Assembly (NCBI GenBank): GCA_937960715.1
Contig: CALGOO010000227.1
Location: 1 to 9,866, forward strand
Direction of reading: 5' to 3'
Origin: an uncultured Candidatus Competibacteraceae bacterium
GTDB taxonomy: Bacteria; Pseudomonadota; Gammaproteobacteria; Competibacterales; Competibacteraceae
Length of the DNA: 9,866 bases
The position numbers were made by a program, and so were the translations under genes. Of the stretch, positions 1-6,161 are shown one piece after another (the first letter of the stretch is position 1; every line of letters starts with the position of its first letter). The notes beneath the pieces are model-generated. The model was not told the DNA's origin, made no database searches, and worked only from the letters and a program-made list of their open reading frames with translations.

Positions 1-48
1 CAGCCCCACGCCCACCGCCAACGCCACTCGCTTCATCGTGCCAGTCAT
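1..48 (-). CDS. Partial CDS, N-terminus of a probable exported protein
   Basis: Only the first 16 codons are inside the window; the gene continues past the left edge. Read on the minus strand from an ATG at 48, they give MTGTMKRVALAVGVGL. This is a short polar stretch with K and R followed by an unbroken hydrophobic run, as at the start of a Sec signal peptide or membrane anchor. A purine-rich Shine-Dalgarno-like stretch (GGAAGGGGAG) lies just upstream of ATG 48. That favours 48 over the in-frame ATG at 36, although the MKR at 36 would also make a normal signal-peptide start. The gene has its own upstream region with a possible promoter and a dyad (102-118), and it is separated from minus-strand transcription further right by the terminator at 163-193. 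Function cannot be assigned. Confidence 0.6.
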   Translation of the reverse strand, partial: MTGTMKRVALAVGVGL

Positions 49-101
49 CGGGTCACTCCCCTTCCAGTCAATCCACGGATAGATGCCAATTTGTATCGAA
101 T

Positions 102-118
102 CAACAAATCTATTGTTG
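102..118. promoter_or_regulatory. Operator-like dyad upstream of the 1-48 gene
   Basis: There is a perfect inverted repeat CAACAA-N5-TTGTTG. On the minus strand a -10-like TATACT (121-126) lies immediately upstream, which would put transcription initiation for the left-edge gene near position 114, inside the dyad. No good -35 pairs with that -10. An alternative weak minus-strand pair is TTGATT (99-104) with TATCCG (76-81), 17 bp apart. The dyad is seen directly; its role as a repressor site is inference. Confidence 0.35.
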
Positions 119-162
119 TCAGTATACCTCACCTCTTCAAGCGATTGACCATAAAGAGGCGC

Positions 163-193
163 AATAAAAAGGCCCGCGTCGAAACGCGGGCCT
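163..193 (-). terminator. Intrinsic terminator, minus strand
   Basis: A perfect 10-bp GC-rich stem (AGGCCCGCGT / ACGCGGGCCT, 170-179 and 184-193) encloses a 4-nt loop. On the minus strand it is followed by TTTTTATT (163-170); on the plus strand no T-tract follows. It therefore ends transcription arriving from the right. The nearest minus-strand gene to the right is the RND permease ending at 940, so this is the best visible terminator for that operon even though the plus-strand Uma2 gene lies between them. Confidence 0.8.
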
Positions 194-400
194 GGAGTCA
201 AACGGCGGCGCCGATTCAAGGGTAATGGGATTTTTAGCGCACTCATTTAATACATTAATACTGTATAAAAAATCCCGGTTTAGCACGCGCGGATGTTCGC
301 CGACAAGCGCCGACGATTCTCCCGTCCCGTGGTGCCTGGGTCTTGCTGTGTGATGAACATTATGAAATGATTGAAAATGTTGATCATTGAGGAGGTGGCT
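194..400. other. Intergenic region upstream of the Uma2 gene
   Basis: No gene is supported here. The stretch holds an AT-rich patch (227-276) bounded by an inverted repeat, a short direct repeat CGCCGAC (twice in 299-315), and the Shine-Dalgarno sequence of the downstream gene (390-395). No convincing sigma70 promoter pair was found. TATAAA at 264-269 is a possible -10 without a matching -35, and TTGCTG followed by AATGAT near 355-375 is weak and too close to the start codon. Confidence 0.5.
227..276. repeat. AT-rich patch bounded by a 9-bp inverted repeat
   Basis: GGGATTTTT (227-235) and AAAAATCCC (268-276) are exact reverse complements separated by 32 nt. The interior is strongly AT-rich in otherwise GC-rich DNA. 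It carries the heptamer TTAATAC twice, at 247-253 and 255-261 (8-bp period). The repeat arms and heptamers are seen directly; any function, such as a protein-binding site or the remnant of a small element, is speculative. Confidence 0.45.
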
Positions 401-967
401 ATGGGTATGTTGGCGCATCAACTGTCCGTTTCGCCGGCTGAGTATCTGGAGGGCGAGAAAACGACCAAGGTTCGTCATGAGTACGTGGATGGCGACGTTT
501 ACGCAATGGCGGGCGGCACCAAGGCGCATAATCTGATCTCGTTCAATCTGGCTCGCGCGCTCCACGGACATCTCAGAAATACACCCTGCCGGGTGTTCAT
601 TGGCGATGTCAAGGTGCATGTGGCCTGGGAATGGCGCGAGCGCTTTTACTATCCCGATGTCGTGGTCGGCTGCGCGGCCAACGATGACGACCCGTATGTG
701 GTCGAACAGCCGAAGCTTATCGTTGAAGTGTTGTCGGATTCCACCGAACGCGACGACCGCTCGGACAAGTTCTATGCCTATCGCCGCCTGCCGAGTCTGG
801 AGGAATACGTGCTGGTGGCGCAGGACACGCAGCGCGTGGAGGTGTACCGGCGCGAGACCGGCTGGGATTTAGAAGTCTATGAAACCGAAGGGAATTTCAG
901 CCTGCCCGGCGTCGGGCTGGATTTGACCCTCGCCGAGGTTTACGAAGGGGTGTTGGCGGCGACCTGA
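401..967 (+). CDS. Uma2 family PD-(D/E)XK endonuclease-like protein
   Basis: This is a 188-residue Uma2 (DUF820) protein. The family has a PD-(D/E)XK nuclease fold, is often multicopy in environmental bacteria, and its biological role is poorly known. Visible family landmarks are the N-terminal SPAEYLEGE (11-19), RHEYVDGDVYAMAGG (25-39) with H43 following, YPDVVV (84-89), PKLIVEVLS (104-112), a DR..K segment (119-123) and PSLEEYVLV (131-139). D85, E109 and K123 are the likely metal-binding and catalytic set. Start: AGGAGG at 390-395 lies 5 nt before ATG 401; a TTG at 371 would add 10 residues but has no ribosome-binding site. The length is normal for the family. The 3' end overlaps the convergent RND permease by 28 bp, and the whole gene is antisense to any permease transcript that reaches the terminator at 163-193. 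Family membership is firm; nuclease activity is inferred from the motifs. Confidence 0.88.
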   Translation: MGMLAHQLSVSPAEYLEGEKTTKVRHEYVDGDVYAMAGGTKAHNLISFNLARALHGHLRNTPCRVFIGDVKVHVAWEWRERFYYPDVVVGCAANDDDPYVVEQPKLIVEVLSDSTERDDRSDKFYAYRRLPSLEEYVLVAQDTQRVEVYRRETGWDLEVYETEGNFSLPGVGLDLTLAEVYEGVLAAT

Positions 968-3900
968 GCACCAGCCAGCGCGGCTGCGCGCTCGGCGGCC
1001 CGGTCGTGGCCGTGATCCCTGGCCAGCAACACATACAGCGCCGGCACGACAAAAATGGTGAACAGCGTGCCGATGGCCATGCCGCCCACCAGCACCAGGC
1101 CGATGGAATTGCGGGCGGCGGCCCCAGCTCCGGTCACCAGGGTCAGCGGCAGGTGCCCGGCAATCGTGGCGGCGCTGGTCATCAGAATCGGCCGCAACCG
1201 GATGAGCGCCGCTTCATGCACCGCCGCCCGCTTGGCCAGACCGTCGCGCTGAAGCTTGTTGGCGAACTCGACAATCAGGATGCCGTTCTTGGCAATCAGC
1301 CCGATCAGCGTGACCAATCCGACCTTGGAGTAGATGTTGAGCGAGGTGGTCCAGCCGGCGGTCAGCGGAAACGGGGTGTTTGGATCGGGGATCTTCAGGA
1401 AGGTGAAGACCAGCGCGCCAAACAGCGCCAGCGGCACCGAGCCGAGCAGGATGATCAACGGATCGCGGAAGCTGTTGAACTGCGCCGCCAGCACCAGAAA
1501 AATCAGGACGATGGCTAGGCCCATGGTGGCGAAGAACCGGCTGCCGCCTTCCAGACGCAACTGGCGCGACTCGCCGGTATAGTCGATCACGTAGCCCCGC
1601 GGCAGCAGCTTGGCGGCCTCGTCCTCCAGAAAACGCAGCGCCTGGTCGAGCGGGCGGATGGCCACCCCGCTGAGCTTGACCGCGTTGAGCTGCTGGAACC
1701 GGTTGAGCGAGCGCGCCTGCGTGCTCTGGCGCAAGGTGGCGACCGCCCCCAGCGGCACGAGCTGGCCGTTCGGGCCGGTGACGTAAAGGTTTTCCAGTTG
1801 CTCGGGGTTGAGTCGGTCGCCACGCGCCACCTGCGGAATGACCTTGTAGCTGCGCCCGGCGATGCTGAAGCGGTTGACGAAGTTGCCGCCCACGGCGGCG
1901 GCCAGATCGGCGCCGACCTGTTGCAGATTGAGTCCCAGCGCGGCGACCTTGTCGCGGTCGATCACCACCTCCGTCTGCGGCTGGTCCAGCTTGACGTCGA
2001 TGATGGGCGGAAAGGCGAACATCCCGCTGTCCATCGCCTTGAGTTGCAACTGTTCGACGATGGCGAGGATTTCCCGGGTATCGGCGGTCGAGGCGATGAC
2101 GAACTCGACCGGGAACTGGCCACCGCCCGGCAGCGCCGGCGGCGTGACCGGGAACATCTGGATACCGGGGATGCGTTGCAGCTTTTCCTGGATTTCGGGC
2201 AGGATTTGAAACACGGTGCGTTCGCGCTCATTCCAGGGTTTGACCACCATGCCGCCAAAACCCGAGGTCGGAAAGGTGATCTGAAAGGTGAACGCGGTTT
2301 CGGGCACGCTCTGAAACGCCTGATTGGCGGCGGCGGCGAACGCGCTGGTCTGATCGAGGGTCGCGTTGGCCGACGCCTCGACGATGCCGAAGATCACGCC
2401 CTGATCCTCGCTTGGGGCCAGTTCCTCGGGCGAGAACAGCCACATTGGCGCGACCAGGACCGCCAGCGTGCCCCACGCCAGATAAACCGCCGGGCGCGCG
2501 CGCAGCGCCCCGTCGAGCAGATGGCCGTAGAACCGCTTCAAGCGGTCGAAGGCGGCGTTGATATGGGTCGGCAGCCAATGCCGTTCGTCCTCGGCGCTCA
2601 GCAATTTGGACGACATCATCGGCGACAGGGTCAGGGCCACGACGCCGGAAATGGTGACCGACCCCGCCAGGGTGAAGGCGAACTCGCGGAACAGCGAGCC
2701 GGTCAGCCCGCCTTGCAGGCCGATCGGCGCATAGACCGCGATCAGGGTCACGGTCATGGCGATGATCGGGCCGACCAGCTCACGGGCGCCGATGATGGCG
2801 GCGTCGAACGGGGTCCGGCCCTCGCGCAGATGGCGCTCGACGTTCTCCACCACCACGATGGCGTCGTCCACCACCAGCCCGACCGACAGCACGATGGCCA
2901 GCAGGGTCAGCAGGTTGATGGTGAAGCCGAACAATTGCATCAGGAAGATGCCGCCGATCAGCGAGATCGGAATGGCGATGACCGGAACCAGGACCGAACG
3001 CAGCGAACCCAGGAACAGGAAGATGATGATCACCACGATCAACAGGGTTTCCGCCAGGGTTTTCACCACCTCGGCGATGGCGTTGTTGATGTAGTTGGTG
3101 GCGTCGTAGGCGACCATGGCTTGCAAGCCGGTCGGCAATTCCTTCTCGATCGACGCCATTTCGGCCCGAACCCGCCGGATGACATCAATCGCGTTGGCGT
3201 TGGGCAACGGAAAGATGCCCATGAACACGGCGGTCTGCCCGGAAAAGCGCACCTCGGCGTCGTAGTCCTCGGCCCCCAGCACCACGTCGGCGACATCCTT
3301 CAGCCGCACCAGCGCCCCGCCCTTTTCCAGCACCACCAGATTGTTGAATTCCTCGACCGAGCGCAGATCGGTGTTGGCGGTCAGGTTGACCTGAATCAGC
3401 GAACCCTTGGTGCGGCCGACGGCGGCCAGCACGTTATTGGCGGCCAGCGCCTGGCGGACTTGCACCGGACTGAGGTTGAGCGCGGCCAGCCGGTCGGGCT
3501 TGAGCCAGATGCGCATGGCGAAGGTGCGGGCGCCCAGAATGTCGGCGCGCTGCACGCCGGCGATGGCGGTCAGGCGTGGTTGCACCACCCGCACCAGGTA
3601 GTCGGTGATTTCGTTCTGCTGGAGCACGTCGGAACTGAAGCTGAGATAGGCCGAGGCGAATTCGCTGTCGGCCGACTCGATGTTGAGAACCGGCACCTCG
3701 GCTTCCGGCGGCAGGTCGCCGCGCACCTGATCGACCTTGGAGCTGATTTCGGCCAGCGCCCTGGTGGCGTCCTGATTCAGCTTCAACCGGGCGCGAATGG
3801 TGGACAAGCCTTGCGCGCTTTGCGACTCCAGGTACTCGATGCCGTCCGCCGCCGCGATGGCTCGCTCCAGCGGGGTGGTGATGAAGCCGCGCACCAGCTC

Positions 3901-4074
3901 GGCGCTGGCGCCGACATAGACGGTGGTGACGGTGACGCTGGCGTTGTCGCTGCGCGGGTACTGGCGGACGTTGAGGGTGAAGATCGCCTGGACGCCGGCG
4001 ATGATGATCACCAGGTTGACCACGATGGCCAGCACCGGCCGGCTGATGAACAGATCGGTGAAGGAGGATTTCAT
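940..4074 (-). CDS. RND efflux transporter, inner-membrane permease (HAE1 family)
   Basis: This 1044-residue protein has full AcrB-like length and belongs to the hydrophobe/amphiphile efflux family. These trimers use the proton gradient to drive substrates from the periplasm or inner leaflet out through an adaptor and an outer-membrane channel. The first transmembrane helix is at about residues 12-32, followed by a first periplasmic porter half, helices 2-6, a central loop, helix 7, a second porter half and helices 8-12. The proton-relay residues are present: D403 and D404 in GLVVDDAIVVVEN, K929 in LIAKNGILIVEF, and T966 in LRPILMTS, matching AcrB D407, D408, K940 and T978. The overall sequence looks closer to MexK- or VexF-like pumps than to AcrB itself. 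A loop between helices 9 and 10 carries about 15 extra residues (about 894-910). The start at 4074 lies 7 nt after the adaptor stop with no clear Shine-Dalgarno, suggesting translational coupling. Substrate unknown. Confidence 0.95.
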   Translation of the reverse strand: MKSSFTDLFISRPVLAIVVNLVIIIAGVQAIFTLNVRQYPRSDNASVTVTTVYVGASAELVRGFITTPLERAIAAADGIEYLESQSAQGLSTIRARLKLNQDATRALAEISSKVDQVRGDLPPEAEVPVLNIESADSEFASAYLSFSSDVLQQNEITDYLVRVVQPRLTAIAGVQRADILGARTFAMRIWLKPDRLAALNLSPVQVRQALAANNVLAAVGRTKGSLIQVNLTANTDLRSVEEFNNLVVLEKGGALVRLKDVADVVLGAEDYDAEVRFSGQTAVFMGIFPLPNANAIDVIRRVRAEMASIEKELPTGLQAMVAYDATNYINNAIAEVVKTLAETLLIVVIIIFLFLGSLRSVLVPVIAIPISLIGGIFLMQLFGFTINLLTLLAIVLSVGLVVDDAIVVVENVERHLREGRTPFDAAIIGARELVGPIIAMTVTLIAVYAPIGLQGGLTGSLFREFAFTLAGSVTISGVVALTLSPMMSSKLLSAEDERHWLPTHINAAFDRLKRFYGHLLDGALRARPAVYLAWGTLAVLVAPMWLFSPEELAPSEDQGVIFGIVEASANATLDQTSAFAAAANQAFQSVPETAFTFQITFPTSGFGGMVVKPWNERERTVFQILPEIQEKLQRIPGIQMFPVTPPALPGGGQFPVEFVIASTADTREILAIVEQLQLKAMDSGMFAFPPIIDVKLDQPQTEVVIDRDKVAALGLNLQQVGADLAAAVGGNFVNRFSIAGRSYKVIPQVARGDRLNPEQLENLYVTGPNGQLVPLGAVATLRQSTQARSLNRFQQLNAVKLSGVAIRPLDQALRFLEDEAAKLLPRGYVIDYTGESRQLRLEGGSRFFATMGLAIVLIFLVLAAQFNSFRDPLIILLGSVPLALFGALVFTFLKIPDPNTPFPLTAGWTTSLNIYSKVGLVTLIGLIAKNGILIVEFANKLQRDGLAKRAAVHEAALIRLRPILMTSAATIAGHLPLTLVTGAGAAARNSIGLVLVGGMAIGTLFTIFVVPALYVLLARDHGHDRAAERAAALAGAQVAANTPS

Positions 4075-4081
4075 GACCGGG

Positions 4082-5212
4082 TCAGGAATTGGTCGGCTGG
4101 GGCGCGAGCTGGGGCTGGGGCGCCAGGGTGTTGTCCACCACCACGCGCATTCCGTTGCGGAGCTTGAACACGCCGGTGCTAACCACGGTCTGCCCCGCTT
4201 CGAGGCCGGAAGCCACCACCACGAAATCGCCGCGCGCCGGGCCGAGTCGGACGAACTTCTGGTTCAGCACCTTGCCGACCACGCCGGTTTTCTCGTCCTT
4301 TTTCTCCTCGATCAGGAACACCGAGTCCCCATACGGCGCGTACAGCACCGCCGTGGCCGGAATCATCAGCACCGGCTCGGTGTCCGGCGGCACCACGGTC
4401 ACCTCGACGTACATGCCGGGTTTCAGATGGCCGTCGGGATTGGTCAGGGTGGCTTGCAGGCGGACGTTGCGGGTGACGCTGTCCACCTCGGGGCTGATGG
4501 CGGTGAGCTTGCCGGCAAACGGTTGTTGGGGAAAGGCGTCGGTGGCGACCCGCACCGTCATGCCGAGGCGAAGTTGGGCCAGATAGCGCTGGGGCAGGGC
4601 AAAATCCACGTACACCGGATCGAGCGATTGCAAGCTGACCACGGCTGCGCCGTTGTCGAGGAACTGACCGAGATTGACCTGGCGCATGCCCAGCCGGCCC
4701 GCGAACGGCGCGCGGATGGTTTTCTTGGCCAGGACGGCGCGGAGATTGTCCATTTGCGCCACCGTCTGCTTGGCCTGGGCCTCGGCGGCGTCGAAATCGG
4801 CGGCGGAGATCATGTTCTTGCCGCGCATGGCATGGGCGCGATCCAGGTTGGCGCGGGCCAGGTCGGCAGCGGCGGCGGCGGATCGCAGTTGCGCCTGCTC
4901 GATGGCGGTGTCGAGTTCCACCAGCACCTCGCCCGCCTTGACGGTCACGCCCGATTCGAATCCGATGTTCTTGATCGTGCCCGAGATTTCGGCGCTGACC
5001 GTGACGCCTTGGACGGCGGCCACGGAACCGATGGCGGTCAGGGTCGACTGCCAGCGGTCCGGCTTGACCTCGGCGGTGGTGACGGTCTCCGGCGGCGGCG
5101 CGAATTGAGCGCCCTGCGCCATCATCGTCTGGAACTGGGACAGCTTGAGTCCGGCCAGTGCCCCCACCAGGAGCAACAGACCCACGATCGTGAAAATGAT
5201 TTTCTTGGTCAT
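4082..5212 (-). CDS. RND efflux periplasmic adaptor (membrane fusion protein)
   Basis: This 376-residue HlyD/AcrA-type adaptor bridges the permease encoded just downstream to an outer-membrane channel. An N-terminal hydrophobic segment (about 5-22) after MTKK anchors or exports it; no lipobox cysteine is seen, so it is probably not a lipoprotein. In order follow a first lipoyl half (about 73-101, SGTIKNIGFESGVTVKAGE), an alpha-helical hairpin (about 102-165, alanine- and glutamine-rich), a second lipoyl half (about 165-200, with TIRAPFAGRLG), a beta-barrel (about 200-275, ending near LKPGMYVEV) and a membrane-proximal domain to about 365. A short proline- and glutamine-rich tail closes it. 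The helical hairpin is short, as in MexH-type adaptors. The start at ATG 5212 has only a weak GTAAGG upstream. It is the first gene of a two-gene operon; two AAACCGGT repeats lie 17-47 nt upstream of the start. Confidence 0.93.
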   Translation of the reverse strand: MTKKIIFTIVGLLLLVGALAGLKLSQFQTMMAQGAQFAPPPETVTTAEVKPDRWQSTLTAIGSVAAVQGVTVSAEISGTIKNIGFESGVTVKAGEVLVELDTAIEQAQLRSAAAAADLARANLDRAHAMRGKNMISAADFDAAEAQAKQTVAQMDNLRAVLAKKTIRAPFAGRLGMRQVNLGQFLDNGAAVVSLQSLDPVYVDFALPQRYLAQLRLGMTVRVATDAFPQQPFAGKLTAISPEVDSVTRNVRLQATLTNPDGHLKPGMYVEVTVVPPDTEPVLMIPATAVLYAPYGDSVFLIEEKKDEKTGVVGKVLNQKFVRLGPARGDFVVVASGLEAGQTVVSTGVFKLRNGMRVVVDNTLAPQPQLAPQPTNS

Positions 5213-5228
5213 GCCTTACTGTACGCGA

Positions 5229-5259
5229 AAACCGGTTTCAAGTTCCTGACAAAACCGGT
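5229..5259. promoter_or_regulatory. Paired ACCGGT repeats upstream of the efflux operon
   Basis: AAACCGGTTT, a perfect 10-bp palindrome, sits at 5229-5238. A second AAACCGGT is at 5252-5259, 23 bp further from the gene, about two helical turns. Both lie just upstream of the adaptor start codon at 5212. The repeats are seen directly. Reading them as binding sites for a regulator of the pump is inference. No clear sigma70 promoter pair was found on the minus strand here, and no regulator gene lies next to the operon. Confidence 0.4.
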
Positions 5260-5341
5260 CGTCGGTCAGACACGGCGGGGATTTGGCGAGCGAAAATGCC
5301 GAACCGGGGAATCCAGTTGGCGCCGCCGCGCCATACGACAT

Positions 5342-5356
5342 GGCACGTATCGTGCC
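5342..5356. promoter_or_regulatory. Perfect 6-3-6 dyad GGCACG-TAT-CGTGCC
   Basis: This 15-bp perfect inverted repeat lies between the efflux operon and the small plus-strand ORF at 5441. It is immediately followed by TATTCT (5357-5362), a possible -10 for plus-strand transcription, though no good -35 is present. There is no T-tract, so it is not an intrinsic terminator. It could be an operator for the 5441 ORF, the efflux operon, or neither. Confidence 0.3.
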
Positions 5357-5440
5357 TATTCTATCTCGACCGACCTGGCGTCACCCGCTGGGCGGGTGGT
5401 CCTTCATCCACGGGAGACCACTGGCTTGGGAGAGGAGGCG

Positions 5441-5689
5441 ATGAACCCCACGATCCGAATCCGTCGCGCCCAGATGCGTGGCGCCATGACCGCGCGGCAG
5501 GCGCGCGAGATCGCCATCCTGCGACAGGGCCGCCGCCTCGCTCATGCCGGCGCCGGTTCAAGGCAACGCGCCGCCCTGGCTGGAATCACCGAGTATTGGA
5601 CCGCTCGCGTCTCCTTCCACGATGCCCTGGACCCCGGCATTTCCATGTTGGGTAATCCCATTATTCCTCAAGAAATTGCGGTTTGGTGA
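5441..5689 (+). CDS. Small hypothetical protein, 82 residues
   Basis: I do not recognise this protein. It begins MNPTIRIRRAQMRGAMTARQ, is strongly basic over the first 50 residues (many Arg), then has ITEYWTARVSFHDALDPGIS and a hydrophobic C-terminus ending EIAVW. No membrane segment or signal peptide is visible. In favour of a real gene: a purine-rich GGGAGAGGAGG tract ends 2 nt before ATG 5441 (its GGGAGAGG part gives a more normal 5-nt spacing), and the first 65 or so codons mostly end in G or C like the neighbours. Against it: the last 29 bp overlap the convergent YcgL-like gene, the final codons lose the GC bias, and no homologous family comes to mind. It could be a fast-evolving lineage-specific protein or a chance frame. 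Confidence 0.4.
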   Translation: MNPTIRIRRAQMRGAMTARQAREIAILRQGRRLAHAGAGSRQRAALAGITEYWTARVSFHDALDPGISMLGNPIIPQEIAVW

Positions 5690-5900
5690 CGTGATAACCC
5701 CGCGCCGCGATGTCGTCGAGCGTCTTATGGACATCGAGGCCGATGGTGGGTTTGTCGACCGACAGTTCGAATTCCTTGACCCAGGAGTTTTCGCTCAGAA
5801 GACGCTTCACTGCCGCCGGCAGCGAGGCGGGATCGGTCGCGGCCGGTAGGACGACGAACAGACCATGAGCCATTTCGGAGGAGTAAATACGTACTTGCAT
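5661..5900 (-). CDS. YcgL-like small protein
   Basis: This 79-residue protein resembles the YcgL domain family, small gammaproteobacterial proteins of unknown function. The pattern match runs from an N-terminal IYSS (5-8), a strand GLFVVLP (13-19), LPAAVKRLL (27-35), WVKEFELS (40-47), then a helix with TLDDIAARGYHV (64-75) and a C-terminal KPQ, paralleling the YcgL order of YRS, the YLYV strand, VPEEL, the central strand and L..QGYYLQ.PP. It is shorter than E. coli YcgL at its C-terminus. Start: ATG 5900 has GAGGAAAGAAG upstream (the GAAG lies 3 nt before the ATG); an in-frame ATG at 5921 would add 7 residues (MNRGKKI) with weaker support. It overlaps the 3' end of the 5441 ORF by 29 bp. The upstream DNA carries two tandem dyads (5970-5996). 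The family call rests on pattern recall, not a search. Confidence 0.65.
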   Translation of the reverse strand: MQVRIYSSEMAHGLFVVLPAATDPASLPAAVKRLLSENSWVKEFELSVDKPTIGLDVHKTLDDIAARGYHVTKPQFLEE

Positions 5901-5969
5901 GATCTTCTTTCCTCGGTTCATCAACGCTCACCATCGCCGACGCCCGCGGTTTCGCGTCAAGGTACAAAA

Positions 5970-5996
5970 TTCGAGCATCGAAAGTTCACATTGAAC
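5970..5996. promoter_or_regulatory. Two tandem perfect 5-3-5 dyads
   Basis: TTCGA-GCA-TCGAA (5970-5982) and GTTCA-CAT-TGAAC (5984-5996) are both perfect inverted repeats with 3-nt spacers. One base separates them, and their centres are 14 bp apart. They lie 70 to 96 nt upstream of the YcgL-like start and about 165 nt upstream of the COQ10-like start. The arrangement suggests a paired protein-binding site. The repeats are seen; the role is inference. Confidence 0.4.
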
Positions 5997-6085
5997 CACT
6001 CTACCAAAGGCGTCAACCGCTGGCTGAACCCGCGTCGACGAGGCGGATTTGGCCCCGCATGATCCGCATGGCGGTTGCCTGGCTG

Positions 6086-6114
6086 TTCGGAGCGGAACCC
6101 GAAGCGTGTACAAT
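6086..6114 (+). promoter_or_regulatory. Candidate sigma70 promoter for the COQ10-like gene
   Basis: A good -10 element TACAAT (6109-6114) has a weak -35 TTCGGA (6086-6091) at the optimal 17-bp spacing. Predicted initiation near 6121 would give a leader of about 40 nt before ATG 6162. The -10 is the strong part of this call; the -35 matches only three of six consensus bases. Confidence 0.45.
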
Positions 6115-6161
6115 AGGACATGACCCGGTTTTTCACCAAAACGACAACGAGATAACGCGCC

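Larger units (their letters stand above)
5901..6161. other. Divergent intergenic region, YcgL-like / COQ10-like
   Basis: This is a 261-nt stretch between two divergently transcribed genes. It holds the tandem dyads at 5970-5996 and a plus-strand promoter candidate at 6086-6114. An imperfect GACGC...GCGTC repeat (5939-5958) is also present. I see no further gene or RNA here. Confidence 0.5.

Noticed and set aside
137..619. A 160-residue minus-strand frame across the Uma2 5' half
   Set aside because: It overlaps the recognised Uma2 gene and runs straight through the intrinsic terminator at 163-193. Its translation shows no family features.
1798..4167. A 789-residue plus-strand open frame opposite the RND permease
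   Set aside because: It is the antisense of a well-supported gene in GC-rich DNA. The translation is a low-complexity run of Asp, His, Gln, Gly and Arg with no domain, and its length is explained by the codon bias of the permease.
3923..5689. A 588-residue plus-strand frame reaching into the 5441 ORF
   Set aside because: Most of it is antisense to the adaptor gene and has the same low-complexity composition. Only the part from ATG 5441, which has its own ribosome-binding tract, is kept as a candidate gene.
5984..5996. GTTCA-CAT-TGAAC as a LexA/SOS box
   Set aside because: The gammaproteobacterial LexA box is CTGT-N8-ACAG, and the Gram-positive and alphaproteobacterial boxes differ in spacing or orientation. 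The resemblance is superficial.
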